A stretch of 64,000 bases of DNA, from assembly GCA_019637435.1 (NCBI GenBank), contig JAHBVO010000004.1, forward strand, positions 682,001 to 746,000. Direction: 5' to 3'. The notes beneath the pieces are model-generated. The model was not told the DNA's origin. It worked only from the letters and a program-made list of their open reading frames with translations, and ran no database searches. The translations under genes and the position numbers were made by a program. The stretch comes from Candidatus Obscuribacterales bacterium (GTDB lineage Bacteria > Cyanobacteriota > Vampirovibrionia > Obscuribacterales > Obscuribacteraceae). Numbering within the stretch: the first letter of the stretch is position 1; every line of letters starts with the position of its first letter. Below are positions 1 through 9,748 of the stretch, in pieces.

Positions 1-2
1 AA

Positions 3-41
3 GCCGAGATTCGTTGGGCTGAAGAGAACAAGCTACTTTAA
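3..41 (+). CDS. possible C-terminal end of an upstream gene (partial)
   Basis: The third forward frame is open from the left edge to a TAA and reads as a charged, helix-like tail (EIRWAEENKLL). It could be the end of a gene that starts outside the window. The segment is too short to identify, and another forward frame stays open to base 132, so this is only a possibility. A short inverted repeat (CTGTG/CACAG) follows the stop at about 43-61. Confidence 0.22.
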   Translation, partial: AEIRWAEENKLL

Positions 42-280
42 GCTGTGTGGAAACGCACAGTCGGTTTCGCTAGAGATCGAAGGTCTTTTGAAACGCAAAA
101 AATGGCTTGCAGCGGACTTATTAACCGTCTGACGTTGTCGCCAAGAGTTAGCTGTGCAAAAATAAATTTCCTGCCCTAAAATTATCTATAGCCAAGTAGA
201 GAAGGTACGAATTCAACTTATGGGCAATGATGGCGTTCCGGCCGTCGGCTCCGTCTGATGATATATAGGTGGTGGATTAT

Positions 281-1534
281 ATGAAAAATCGGCATGGTGC
301 AAAAAGAGCGCTTTCGCTTTTAAGCATGTCGCTTTTAGTAACAGGCATACTCAACTTCGTCCCTGCCCTTGCCGCAGAGCAAGAGTCGGCAGAGAACAAG
401 GTCATGAAGGCGCTGGATGAAACTGCGTCAAAACGTCCTATTAAGGATAAGTGGGCGGTAGTCATCGGCGTGGATACGTTCAAGGACTCAAAAATTCCGA
501 AACTTCGTTACCCTGCTAAAGACGCGCAGGACTTCGCAAAGTTTCTGGTAGAGAAAGCAAATTTTGCTCCGGACCATGTGCTTCTTTTATTGAATGAAAA
601 CGCGACCCGCAACAACATCGTTTCATCCATCGCTGGTACCTGGTTGCCGATGCGTGTTTTGCCGGATGACCTCGTCGTTATTTACGCTTCCACTCACGGC
701 AGCCCGAGCGAGTTGGACAAAGGTGGCGAGAATTTCCTGGTCGCGTACGACACTGAGCAAACCGATCTGTTCACTTCCGGAGTTCTGCTTCAGGACCTGG
801 CTCCGACGATCTACAGACGTACACACTGCGATCGTGTTGTGCTGTTGCTCGACGCTTGTAACAGCGGCGCCGCTGAGGTTGGTGGAAAAGGTCTTTATAG
901 ATCGACCAACTTCGACCCGATGGCTATCGCTGGTAAAGGTCAGATTGTAATCAGCTCCAGTGGCGCCGATCAGCGCAGCTGGGAGTCAAAGCGATACAAC
1001 AATGGCGTGTTTACGCGTAACTTGATCGAGGTGCTGGCTAAAGAGCAAGAGAAAGCAGACTTGCAAGCCGCGTTCGATACTCTGAAAGACAAGGTGCAGT
1101 CCGAAGTTAAATTCGACCGCCAGGCTTTTCAAACTCCTGTGATGCACAGCAAATGGGAAGGTGAACCTTTACGCATTGCTGCTAAACCGGTTTCTCCGCG
1201 TTCTGTGCCGGAGGATGAGAGTCTGACTTACAAACGAGTGCTCGAGATGAAGGCTAAGGGCGGCGATCTGGTGAAACCGGTTGCCACCAATAGTAGTGCG
1301 CCGGTTGCGCCTTCGACTCAACCGGTAGTGACTCAGCAGGTGGTTCAACAGACCACGCAGCCTGTGGTGACGCAGCCCGCAGCACAACTGACGCCTGTTG
1401 TAACTCAGCCGGTGGTAACTCAACCAGTTCAATCGAACTACTCATCGACGCCTGTGCAGACTCATTCGAAACCTCTTCCGACTGGTAAGGAAGCGGAGAT
1501 GTGGTTGAAATTCCAGAATAAGAACTGGAGATAA
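281..1534 (+). CDS. secreted caspase-like (peptidase C14) protein
   Basis: Caspase/metacaspase-fold cysteine peptidase (C14), exported. A signal peptide (KR-rich start, then LSLLSMSLLVTGILNFVPALAA) precedes the caspase domain, which begins at WAVVIGVDTF. The catalytic His is in the STHGS motif and the catalytic Cys in LLLDACNSG, the usual H and D-x-C-x-S-G pattern, so the enzyme looks intact. The last ~110 residues are a low-complexity Pro/Val/Thr/Gln linker with repeated PVVTQ units, probably disordered. I chose the ATG at 281 because AGGTGG at 267-272 lies 8 bases upstream; a GTG at 269 is also in frame. Family members cleave after Lys/Arg or Asp. The substrate is unknown and no regulatory partner is adjacent. 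The next gene also encodes a secreted protein but is separated by about 230 bases. Confidence 0.85.
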   Translation: MKNRHGAKRALSLLSMSLLVTGILNFVPALAAEQESAENKVMKALDETASKRPIKDKWAVVIGVDTFKDSKIPKLRYPAKDAQDFAKFLVEKANFAPDHVLLLLNENATRNNIVSSIAGTWLPMRVLPDDLVVIYASTHGSPSELDKGGENFLVAYDTEQTDLFTSGVLLQDLAPTIYRRTHCDRVVLLLDACNSGAAEVGGKGLYRSTNFDPMAIAGKGQIVISSSGADQRSWESKRYNNGVFTRNLIEVLAKEQEKADLQAAFDTLKDKVQSEVKFDRQAFQTPVMHSKWEGEPLRIAAKPVSPRSVPEDESLTYKRVLEMKAKGGDLVKPVATNSSAPVAPSTQPVVTQQVVQQTTQPVVTQPAAQLTPVVTQPVVTQPVQSNYSSTPVQTHSKPLPTGKEAEMWLKFQNKNWR

Positions 1535-1767
1535 AGGTTTCGGAGTCTTTTGAAACGGTCTGTCGAAGTCCGTTGGAACCGGAGCGCTAAAACAAGAAAA
1601 CAACGGGACTTGAATGAGGGTTTTCCCTGTATCAAGTCCCTCCTTGTTGAATGACAATAGGCGAAAGACGGTCGCGATGTGCGACTTTGATGCTTTAGTA
1701 GCGAGTCGATATGCAGTCTCTGCGCTGGAAAGGCGCTGGGATCGGCGCGCGATGCGAGGTTCAACTA

Positions 1768-2391
1768 ATGAGAAAATTTGCGACACTGACGGCGCTCGCC
1801 GTTCTTACTATCAGCAGCGCGACTGGCTCTGAAGCGCAAGCGCAATTCAAAACCTATGATGGTAGTCTTCCGGATGCCAGTAAACCGTATACAGCACCCA
1901 AACAGATTCAGGTTGTGAATGAAGGACCAAGGTTGACGAGTACACCCAACGCACCGTCGGCCCCAAAACTTTTTGTTGTTGACACGACACTGCCGGCGGT
2001 GCCCGCTCCACAGATCATACGGGTGAGTGCAGGTGGTGCTGGTGGTGGGCTGCCGCCAGGCGTTGTCGATTTGAATGCGCTTCCGCAGTCTCGTTTCGGT
2101 AGCAACATTCCGTCAAGTGGCCCGTTGTCGATGCAAAATAGCCTGCCAAAAGGAATGAGCTCGAATGGTTTATTGAATCAAAGGCAACAGGTGACAGGTC
2201 GCATGGCGCCGCCGTCAAGCTTGACGAGACCGACCAAGATTTCGTCGCCCGGTCTGATTCGCAAGGTTGCCGACCAGCAAGCGGCTGTTTACGAACGACC
2301 ACTTGGAAGTGGTACCGCCAGTGGTTCCGGCTCGAGGACTGAAACCGCAGTTACCGGAACCATCAAGCGAAATTCATTGCTGAAACCATAG
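1768..2391 (+). CDS. secreted Pro/Ser/Gly-rich protein of unknown function
   Basis: I do not recognise a family. The protein has a clear signal peptide (MRKFATLTALAVLTISSATGSEAQAQ) with cleavage expected near AQA-QF. The remaining ~180 residues are rich in Pro, Ser, Gly and Thr, have no obvious folded domain and carry a glycine patch (GGAGGGLP). The ATG at 1768 is preceded by GAGG at spacing about 8. The longer reading from 1711 would put a poor leader in front of the signal peptide and is unlikely. It may be a cell-surface or cell-wall-associated filler protein; this is inferred only from composition. Confidence 0.7.
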   Translation: MRKFATLTALAVLTISSATGSEAQAQFKTYDGSLPDASKPYTAPKQIQVVNEGPRLTSTPNAPSAPKLFVVDTTLPAVPAPQIIRVSAGGAGGGLPPGVVDLNALPQSRFGSNIPSSGPLSMQNSLPKGMSSNGLLNQRQQVTGRMAPPSSLTRPTKISSPGLIRKVADQQAAVYERPLGSGTASGSGSRTETAVTGTIKRNSLLKP

Positions 2392-2581
2392 ACTCCAGGG
2401 ACTTCATGCAAGTGCTCAGGACGCGAAGATGTTCGGCGCAAATAATGCAGGGGTAAACTTGAAGTATTTACTTGGTTTCACTAAGTGCTGCTTGGTGAGT
2501 TCGGCGCGTGTCCAATATAATAGTGGTCGTCGCGTGCTATGTGGGTGCATGACATCGTGAGCTGACTGCGGTTGAACTGGA

Positions 2582-3529
2582 ATGATCAAGGCTGAATCTC
2601 TGACGAGAACATACGGAAAGATCGTTGCTGTCGACAATGTTTCCTTTCAAATCGAGCATGGCGAGATTGTCGGTTTGCTTGGGCACAATGGCGCGGGAAA
2701 GACGACGATCATGAAAATGCTCACCGGCTATCTCGAACCGACCACCGGAATCGCTACTGTCAACGGAGTTGATGTCGCCTCCAACAGAATCGAAGTGCAG
2801 CAGAACACCGGATACTTGCCGGAGAATTGCCCGGTCTATCCGGATATGAAGGTGCTCGATTACCTCGATTACATTGCGACGCTACGCGGCGTGCCAAAAG
2901 ACAAGAAAAACGAGCGCATTGTCTACGCAATCGATAAAACGCGTCTTCGTGATGTCGCACTACAGCAAGTGAACACGCTATCTCGCGGCTATCGTCAGCG
3001 TCTGGGTGTGGCCCAGGCTATTTTGAATTCGCCTCAAATTTTGATTCTCGATGAACCGACGAATGGACTTGATCCGTCGCAGATCAAGGAAATGCGCTCA
3101 CTTATTCGTGAACTCTCACAGAATGCGACGGTTGTAATTTCGACGCATATTATGCAAGAGGTTCAAGCTGTTTGCGGACGAGTTCTGATTATCAATCGAG
3201 GTAAACTGGCTCTAGATGCGTCGATGGAAGCATTGCGTACAAGTAATCGTCTTCTCGTTTCAGTCGATCAGGATGAAGAGAAAACAAAATCTATAATCGA
3301 TAAGTTGCCAGGCGTCTCCATAGTATCTTCGCGAGAGGCTGACAATCAATATCATTACGTACTCGAGGTTTCCACTTCTAGCGATTCCAACTCATCTGCT
3401 GAGGAAATCGCGCCTGAGGCGGCGCGCGCATTTGTTCAAAACGGTGCTCGCCTGTACGCTCTTCATCCGCAGGTTCGAGATCTGGAGACTATCTTCGGAG
3501 AAATAGCCGGAGGAAATAGAGATGCCTGA
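2582..3529 (+). CDS. ABC-2 type transporter ATP-binding protein (GldA/CcmA-like)
   Basis: ATPase subunit of an ABC-2 exporter. Walker A GHNGAGKTT is at about residues 34-42, the signature is the degenerate LSRGYRQR, and Walker B ILILDEPTNGLDP is followed by the switch His in VISTHIM. About 315 residues is typical of GldA/NatA-type subunits. It is the first gene of a three-gene operon; the next gene encodes a fused GldF-like permease and GldG-like auxiliary protein, which supports the GldA-like label over a generic drug-efflux ATPase. In Bacteroidota GldA-F-G is needed for gliding, but similar sets occur in non-gliding bacteria, so the transported substrate is unknown. Confidence 0.88.
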   Translation: MIKAESLTRTYGKIVAVDNVSFQIEHGEIVGLLGHNGAGKTTIMKMLTGYLEPTTGIATVNGVDVASNRIEVQQNTGYLPENCPVYPDMKVLDYLDYIATLRGVPKDKKNERIVYAIDKTRLRDVALQQVNTLSRGYRQRLGVAQAILNSPQILILDEPTNGLDPSQIKEMRSLIRELSQNATVVISTHIMQEVQAVCGRVLIINRGKLALDASMEALRTSNRLLVSVDQDEEKTKSIIDKLPGVSIVSSREADNQYHYVLEVSTSSDSNSSAEEIAPEAARAFVQNGARLYALHPQVRDLETIFGEIAGGNRDA

Positions 3530-3561
3530 GAGCGTTCGCAAGCAGATCCAAGGTGGATGCG

Positions 3562-6500
3562 ATGAATAATATCCTGCGCGTCGCGCGGCGCGAATTTACG
3601 TCCTTCTTCTCCTCGATTACTGCTTTCCTGTTTATCGGGGCGTTTTTATTCGTCACACTTTTCGTTTTCTTCTGGGCCGATCCTCTCTTCGCGCGCAACG
3701 TCGCGGATGTCAGACCGATGTTCGAATGGATGCCCGCGCTTTTGATCTTCCTTGTACCCGCGCTCACTATGCGCATGTGGAGCGAAGAGCGTCGTTCCGG
3801 AACGCTGGAATTGTTATTAACCTCGCCAGTCAGCAATATTGAACTCATTCTTGGAAAATTTACAGCATGTCTGGCTCTAGTCGCCGTGACGATTTCGCTC
3901 ACTGTGCAGATCCCGTTTACCGTTCTTTTGCTTGGTGATCTTGATATAGGTCCTGTGTTGGGCGGCTATATTGCCACCATGTTTCTTGCCGGCGCTTATA
4001 CCGCGATTGGGCTCTATGTCAGCGCTCGCACGGATAATCAAATTGTCAGTTTACTGTGTTCGATATTTGTCTGTGCTTTGTTTCTCGTTGTTGGTTCAGA
4101 TCCGGTGACATCGTTGTTCGGGACTGAGATGAGTGAAACGCTGAAGTTAATTGGCTCGGGGTCACGTTTTCAATCCATCACTCGCGGAGTTTTAGATTTT
4201 CGCGATCTTTACTATTACCTCAGCATCATTGGAGTCTTTCTATCGTTAAACGTCCTTGGACTTGAAAAACTGCGATGGGCAGGCAATAAGTCAAACGCTC
4301 GACACAAGCAGTGGTTGATTGTTTCCGTGCTCATGATTGCCAATTTTGTTGCCGGCAATTTCTGGCTTCAACAAATCGGTTTTGCACGAATTGATATTAC
4401 CGAAGGGCGAATCTTCACGATTTCAGACACGACAAAGCGTTATCTTTCAGATCTTCAAGAACCGCTGCTAATCAGGGGTTACTTCAGTAAGAAAACTCAC
4501 CCGCTTCTGGCACCACTCGTGCCGCGGCTGCGCGATTTGTTGAATGAGTACGGGATTGCCGGTCATGGCAAGGTGAAAGTCGAGTTTGTCGATCCTCTAG
4601 ATAACCCTGAGCTGGAGCGAGAAGCCGGCGAAAAGTACGGAATCAAACCAGTTGTATTTCAAACCGCGAGCAAGTATCAGGCTGCAGTAGTGAATTCGTA
4701 CTTCGATGTACTTATTAAATATGGCGACAAGTTCGAAACCCTCTCCTTCCGCGACCTCATCGAGGTCAAAACCACTGGGGAGCAGGATATCGAGGTAGAA
4801 CTACGCAATCCCGAGTATGACATTACAAGCACCATAAAGAAGGTGATCTCGTCCTATCGTTCTGAAGGAAATTTGTTCGGCGACATTAAAGATCCAGTTT
4901 CCTTTACAGGATATATCTCTGCCGATGCCAACCTTCCGGAGCCGCTGCGTGATTTCAAAAACAAAGTAAAGGCAGTCGTTGATAAACTCAAAGAGGAATC
5001 GAAGGGCAAGTTTTCGGTGACTTTTGAAGAACCTGAGGCTGCAGGCGGAGCGCTGGCGAAGAAACTGGAGACAGAGTACGGTTTTCGCCCGATGGCGCTG
5101 GGCATGCTGGACGATAAGACTTTCTATTTCTACATGGTGCTGGAGAGCGGCGGGCAAAAAGTTCCGGTTTCACTCCCGCAGGACCTGGATAAGATGTCTC
5201 TGGAGAAGAGCATCAAATCTGCTCTCCAACGCTACTCAACAGGATTTTTGAAAACCGTAGGTATCTGGACCGAGCGACCTGACGTTCCTGGCTTTAACGT
5301 CGATATGAAGGCTAAACACTTCAGCGCTATTCGTCAGATGCTTGGGAGCCAGTACTCAGTAACGAATGCGTCATTCGAAGGCGGCAAGATTCCGAGCGAA
5401 ATTGACGTTCTGATTCTTCTTGCTCCGGAAAAGATGAACGAGCAAGAATTATTTGCCATCGATCAATTTCTGATGGCCGGCGGGACGGTGATAGTTTCCA
5501 CTTCCGCTTTCGATGTCGATTTCTCCGATAATCTGGAAGGGCGAAAATTAGATTCAGGTATGACTCAATGGCTTGCGCACAATGGAGTCAATCTTGAAGA
5601 CACCATGGTGCTTGATCCGAAGAACTCCAGTTTTCCAATTCCGCAGGAACGAATCGCAAACGGATTCAAGATTCAAGAGACACAAATGGTTCCCTATCCG
5701 TACTTCGTGGATGTGCGCACAGACGGCATGGACAAACAGAGTGGCATCCTCTCTGGTATCAATCAGATTACTGTGAACTGGTCTTCGCCTATCGTGATTG
5801 ATGAGACGAAAAATAAAGGCAACACGATTGTGCGTTTGCTGAACAGTTCCTCCGAATCTTGGACTTCGCCAAGCACCGATATACAGCCGGATTTCGAAAG
5901 AAGCAAACTGGGTTTTCCGATTGGGACAAAAACAGGTCGCAATCTGATCGCCTGCGCTATCGAAGGACAGTTCCAGTCATACTTCAAAGGCAAGAAACCT
6001 CCAGTCGATTCTGTGAAGAAACCTATGGCTCCTGTTTCAACTCCTGCGAAGTCGCCCGACGAGCCGATTGTGAACAACTTGCTTGAGAAATCAACATCGA
6101 CCTCAAGACTTATAGTATTCGCGTCTAACTCGTTTCTTTCCGATGAAATGCTTCAGCTTGCATCCGTGCTAGGTGGGACTCACTATTTAAATCCAATCAC
6201 GATAATTGAAAACTCTATCGACTGGTCGATGGGCGACCGCGAGCTTTTGGCAATTCGTGGGCGCGGGCACTTCTCTCGTCCGCTCGCTCCGCTTAGCGAC
6301 TCGTATCAGTCGATGATTGAATCTGCTAACTACATTCTTGCTATCTTTTCACTCTTCGGCGTCTGGATTGTTCGCTTCATCGTACACAGACGCGCCAAAA
6401 AGCGCTACGCGAAAATCCTTGCTCTGAGCTCACCGACAGTCGCGATTGTGACCCCGGGTGGAACTGGAACCGCAAGTGGAACTGAAACTGAAACTGACAT

Positions 6501-6591
6501 TGCGACTGGAACTGGAAAGCGGGCTGAAGGGGAGACGGAAGCTGAAACTGAAATTGCAGATGCGACAGCCGCGGAGGGGCGTGAAGAATGA
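3562..6591 (+). CDS. fused ABC-2 permease / GldG-like auxiliary protein (GldF-GldG fusion)
   Basis: A 1009-residue fusion. The first ~240 residues are an ABC-2 permease of GldF type with six hydrophobic segments and the conserved cytoplasmic MWSEERRSGTLELLLTSP motif. A further membrane segment (~260-285) leads into a large GldG-type ABC auxiliary domain, starting near RIDITEGRIFTIS and running to about residue 930. A final membrane helix (~925-950) and a low-complexity Thr/Glu/Ala-rich C-terminus (TETETD and AETEIAD motifs) follow. In Bacteroidota GldF and GldG are separate proteins. I place the start at the ATG at 3562 because AAGGTGG sits just upstream; a GTG at 3553 is also in frame. The stop overlaps the next start (ATGA), so the genes are translationally coupled. 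The auxiliary domain probably faces the periplasm or cell surface. Confidence 0.85.
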   Translation: MNNILRVARREFTSFFSSITAFLFIGAFLFVTLFVFFWADPLFARNVADVRPMFEWMPALLIFLVPALTMRMWSEERRSGTLELLLTSPVSNIELILGKFTACLALVAVTISLTVQIPFTVLLLGDLDIGPVLGGYIATMFLAGAYTAIGLYVSARTDNQIVSLLCSIFVCALFLVVGSDPVTSLFGTEMSETLKLIGSGSRFQSITRGVLDFRDLYYYLSIIGVFLSLNVLGLEKLRWAGNKSNARHKQWLIVSVLMIANFVAGNFWLQQIGFARIDITEGRIFTISDTTKRYLSDLQEPLLIRGYFSKKTHPLLAPLVPRLRDLLNEYGIAGHGKVKVEFVDPLDNPELEREAGEKYGIKPVVFQTASKYQAAVVNSYFDVLIKYGDKFETLSFRDLIEVKTTGEQDIEVELRNPEYDITSTIKKVISSYRSEGNLFGDIKDPVSFTGYISADANLPEPLRDFKNKVKAVVDKLKEESKGKFSVTFEEPEAAGGALAKKLETEYGFRPMALGMLDDKTFYFYMVLESGGQKVPVSLPQDLDKMSLEKSIKSALQRYSTGFLKTVGIWTERPDVPGFNVDMKAKHFSAIRQMLGSQYSVTNASFEGGKIPSEIDVLILLAPEKMNEQELFAIDQFLMAGGTVIVSTSAFDVDFSDNLEGRKLDSGMTQWLAHNGVNLEDTMVLDPKNSSFPIPQERIANGFKIQETQMVPYPYFVDVRTDGMDKQSGILSGINQITVNWSSPIVIDETKNKGNTIVRLLNSSSESWTSPSTDIQPDFERSKLGFPIGTKTGRNLIACAIEGQFQSYFKGKKPPVDSVKKPMAPVSTPAKSPDEPIVNNLLEKSTSTSRLIVFASNSFLSDEMLQLASVLGGTHYLNPITIIENSIDWSMGDRELLAIRGRGHFSRPLAPLSDSYQSMIESANYILAIFSLFGVWIVRFIVHRRAKKRYAKILALSSPTVAIVTPGGTGTASGTETETDIATGTGKRAEGETEAETEIADATAAEGREE

Positions 6592-7604
6592 AAAACGCTG
6601 TGCCGCTATTGACTGCGCTTCTTGCAGTTCAAATTTCTCTTGCGTTCGGGATCAAATATTTTGATACTCAACGCGGGACACCATCTACTGAAAAGCTGAT
6701 TAAAACCGATCTTTCGAAGGTTGACAAAATTGTTCTGGAAGAGAAAAACGCTTCTCTAGTTCTTCAGAAAAATTCTGACAATGTCTGGGTCCTGCCGAGC
6801 AAGTTGGACTATCCGGCCGAACCTGAGTCAGTGAGCCGGTTGCTCGATGGTCTGAAGGAGTATACACGAGGTTGGCCGGTTGCGAAAACAGAAGATGCTG
6901 CTCCGCGATTTCGTGTCGCTGACAATAATTTTCAAGAGAAGATCACTTTGAGCGCCGGTGGAAAAGAAGTAGACACATATTTAATCGGCTCTGCTGCCGG
7001 CTTCAACAAGGTTCATTTCAGAATTGCCCGGCAGACCGAAATCAATGCGGTTGAGCTTCCATCACAGAATGCGAGTACCAATGTCGATGATTGGATCGAT
7101 CGCGGCATTCTGCATATTGAGCCGGATAACATTGTCTCTGTCGACTTGCCACAGTTGAAACTTGCTAGAAGACAGAAGGCATTCGATCTCACCAGTCGTG
7201 ACAAAACCACGACCATCGACGCCCTGACCGGTGGTGAGGTTCTTGAGAATGCTGGAGGCATCGATGTGTCGGATGTGTTGGGTACGGAAATTGCACCATC
7301 GTACGGACTTACGTCGCCGGCGTTCTCATATACCATCACCAAGAAAGGTGGTGGCAAATTGAATTTCGTGTTCGGCAAAATGGCCGATGGCAATTTTTAT
7401 GTCATTAAACAGCCAACCGGACCGTTCTATTTAAAAGTCGATGGCTACTTCGTCGATCGCCTGAAGAACATCGTTCCCGGAGAGTTGATTGCAAAGTCAG
7501 ATCAGCTTCGAAAGATGCGCGAGAAGGCTGACAAGGTTTTGATAGAACGAACGAAAGGAATGCAGCCGGTTGTGCCTACCGAGATCGAATCGCCGAAGAA
7601 GTGA
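6588..7604 (+). CDS. DUF4340 domain protein, third gene of the Gld-type ABC operon
   Basis: Membrane-anchored protein with one N-terminal hydrophobic segment (VPLLTALLAVQISLAFGI) and a long outside domain. It matches the DUF4340 pattern: KIVLEEKN near residue 45, then repeated beta-rich units with VDDWIDRGIL and YGLTSPAFSYTI. DUF4340 proteins commonly follow GldA/GldFG-type genes, and this one overlaps the fusion gene by 4 bases. It is probably an accessory subunit of the exporter; its molecular role is not known. The stop codon lies inside the loop of the terminator hairpin. Confidence 0.8.
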   Translation: MKNAVPLLTALLAVQISLAFGIKYFDTQRGTPSTEKLIKTDLSKVDKIVLEEKNASLVLQKNSDNVWVLPSKLDYPAEPESVSRLLDGLKEYTRGWPVAKTEDAAPRFRVADNNFQEKITLSAGGKEVDTYLIGSAAGFNKVHFRIARQTEINAVELPSQNASTNVDDWIDRGILHIEPDNIVSVDLPQLKLARRQKAFDLTSRDKTTTIDALTGGEVLENAGGIDVSDVLGTEIAPSYGLTSPAFSYTITKKGGGKLNFVFGKMADGNFYVIKQPTGPFYLKVDGYFVDRLKNIVPGELIAKSDQLRKMREKADKVLIERTKGMQPVVPTEIESPKK

Positions 7605-7615
7605 TTCGGCGATTC
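7587..7615. terminator. bidirectional terminator between convergent genes
   Basis: Perfect 11-bp inverted repeat, GAATCGCCGAA and TTCGGCGATTC, with a 7-base loop that contains the stop of the DUF4340 gene. Its right arm abuts the stop codon of the opposing TPR gene. T-tracts are weak on both sides. Confidence 0.6.
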
Positions 7616-9316
7616 TCAATTTCCTCTGGCAATTGGATCTAATTTATCCAGGATTGCTTTAGCCATCTGACTGGCGGGTTCCAGCTTCATTGCCGATTTT
7701 GCGGCGCTGATCGCCTGGTCCGCCCGACCTGCCCGTTCGTATAGATTGGCGATACGCGTCAAAGCCAGGGCATCAAGCGGCTCGCATTTTAGTGCGCCCT
7801 GTAGATTTGAGCACGCCTGCTCAATGCGATCGCGTTCAATGTTTATCTCACTTGCGGTTATATAGACCCATGGATTCGTCGGCATCATGGTCTGACAGCG
7901 CTCGACGATGGACTGTGCGACCTCGTAATCTTTTCGCGCGATCTCAACTTCAGCCATTTGCAACAGTGAATCGAGTGTTGCTCCCCGTGTCACGGCCAGT
8001 CGTGCCAGACGTTCCGCTTTGTTGGTTTGCCCGAGGGCAAGGGCGATTTGCGAGCCGACGATAAGGCGATAGGTCAAATTTTCGCCCATGCCTAAACGCG
8101 CCTCGGTCACCGGCAGTGGTGCCAGCATTTCTGCTGCTTCGGCGGGCTTTCCTTGCAAGAGTTTCGCTTGCGCCAGCAAACACGTCGCCATGAAAACGTC
8201 TCGATCGGCTGGTGGTGTTTCTGTTTGCGCGACAACGAGCCTTGCATCCTGCGTCGCCTCGAGAATGTGTCCGGTTCTAAGATTCAAGTCCGCGCGATTC
8301 AGAAGAGCGGTAGGATTTGCTGGAGCCAATGCTAAAGCACTGTTGATGAGCTTCTCCGCGTCCTCAAACTTTCGCTGCTGCAAGTCCATGTATGCCAGAC
8401 TGACTTTCGCTTCAACATAATCCGGTTTCCACTTCAACGCTTCCTTCCAGTGTAGCTGCGCCTCGGCAACCTTTCCGAGATGGAATTCCGAACTTGCTAA
8501 ACCGTGCCAGGCTGGAGCGAAACCTTTCTCGATTGAAACCGCGGTCATAAACCGTTGCTCGGCTTTTGCAAAATCTTTCAGCCGATAAGCCTTTTGCCCC
8601 TCATTGTACGAGTAAAACACAACCGCCTTGCGACCGAGAAACATGCCTACGCTGAGCGTGATTACGATGGAAACTAAAACTCGCTGCCAGCGCATGACCT
8701 GGTGCGCTTTGCGCAGAGGCGGAATTTCGGCTTGCGGGGTAAGCAGTATCGGGCGGTCGCTTATGTCTAGGGAGAAACGATATTTTGCGATACTGCGGCA
8801 GAGGTCTTTGAAGTCTGTTTCCGAATAATAAAAGGATGCAACATAATGCGGAACCACCATTGCCCGCAAGAATGCAGATTTGCTTTCTACGTGAGTGAAG
8901 ATTGTCAGGCGTTTCACGTTGCGGTCGAATGAGAACAGCCTTGAAAAAATTCCTTCATCCTCTATAGATACGGCGATAATCGAATCCCAGGAGAGCAGGC
9001 GGCCGAAACGCCAGAGCTTTATGCCGGCTGGACCTACCTTTATACCGCCCGTGATCAGTCGGATGGCGTTGAGGAAGCCTACAAAGAACACGAACCATAG
9101 AACCAGCGCCGTAATCCAGCATCCGACAATCGCCAGAATCCAGGCCGTGAAGGTAGTGCTTCCGGGGATCAGCGCGATGGCATCAGGGATTGAGAGGATG
9201 GTCGCGACTACGCTTGATGTTCTGATTCCAAGCAAAGCGATAGCCTGGCGGTCGAAGCGAAACGTTTGCGCCGCGAGATCTTCGAATCCTTTCTCAATTG
9301 TGAGCGTGCTTTCCAT
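7616..9316 (-). CDS. membrane-anchored TPR protein
   Basis: 566 residues. The N-terminal ~235 residues contain hydrophobic segments (~35-50, ~56-90 and ~212-232) around a beta-rich domain (~90-190) that looks like a bacterial PH-type or membrane-associated domain (KVGPAGIKLWRFGRLLSWDSI). From ~240 to the end there are about nine TPR motifs (for example AYRLKDFAKAEQRFMTAV and AWHGLASSEFHLGKVAEAQLHW). No enzymatic motif is visible. It most likely acts as a membrane-tethered protein-protein interaction scaffold. It is convergent with the ABC operon and divergent from the response regulator, so it forms a transcription unit of its own. Confidence 0.75.
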   Translation of the reverse strand: MESTLTIEKGFEDLAAQTFRFDRQAIALLGIRTSSVVATILSIPDAIALIPGSTTFTAWILAIVGCWITALVLWFVFFVGFLNAIRLITGGIKVGPAGIKLWRFGRLLSWDSIIAVSIEDEGIFSRLFSFDRNVKRLTIFTHVESKSAFLRAMVVPHYVASFYYSETDFKDLCRSIAKYRFSLDISDRPILLTPQAEIPPLRKAHQVMRWQRVLVSIVITLSVGMFLGRKAVVFYSYNEGQKAYRLKDFAKAEQRFMTAVSIEKGFAPAWHGLASSEFHLGKVAEAQLHWKEALKWKPDYVEAKVSLAYMDLQQRKFEDAEKLINSALALAPANPTALLNRADLNLRTGHILEATQDARLVVAQTETPPADRDVFMATCLLAQAKLLQGKPAEAAEMLAPLPVTEARLGMGENLTYRLIVGSQIALALGQTNKAERLARLAVTRGATLDSLLQMAEVEIARKDYEVAQSIVERCQTMMPTNPWVYITASEINIERDRIEQACSNLQGALKCEPLDALALTRIANLYERAGRADQAISAAKSAMKLEPASQMAKAILDKLDPIARGN

Positions 9317-9748
9317 TTAGAACGCCTACCCATCCTTAAGAACGCTTTTCATCCCAATCTATTCTTGACTTCGCGGCTGGATGACAACCGGGCTACAAAT
9401 TATGACTACCTGACAAGCTGAATCTGTTCCAAAGATTAAACAAGTGGTAGATTCTATGTTTTAATGGAGTGGCTTCAGGAAGAGGTCCACCTGACAGCTA
9501 TACCCAGCTCTTGACGATGTTCTGTCGAATGTTGAGTCAAATTGCGGAGTATTGCCTGAGGAGCCGATCATCTTTCACCTTTAAATTGCCAGGTGGGGAT
9601 TATTGGGAGACAAATGGAGGCATTTAATAATGCCTGCAATATTCCGAAGAAATTGCTGTACGTGAAAGTGATTTCAGCTAGCATGATAGGACTTCGAAAA
9701 ACGGCAAAGAAAATAGGCGTAAGAGACTGAACGGGGGTTAATGAAATC
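9317..9748. other. intergenic region between divergent genes; promoters expected
   Basis: About 430 bases separating the TPR gene (minus) from the response regulator gene (plus). I see no convincing ORF or strong hairpin. Several TTGAC-like hexamers occur (for example at about 9513) but none has a well-spaced -10 partner, so I do not assign promoters. Confidence 0.4.
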
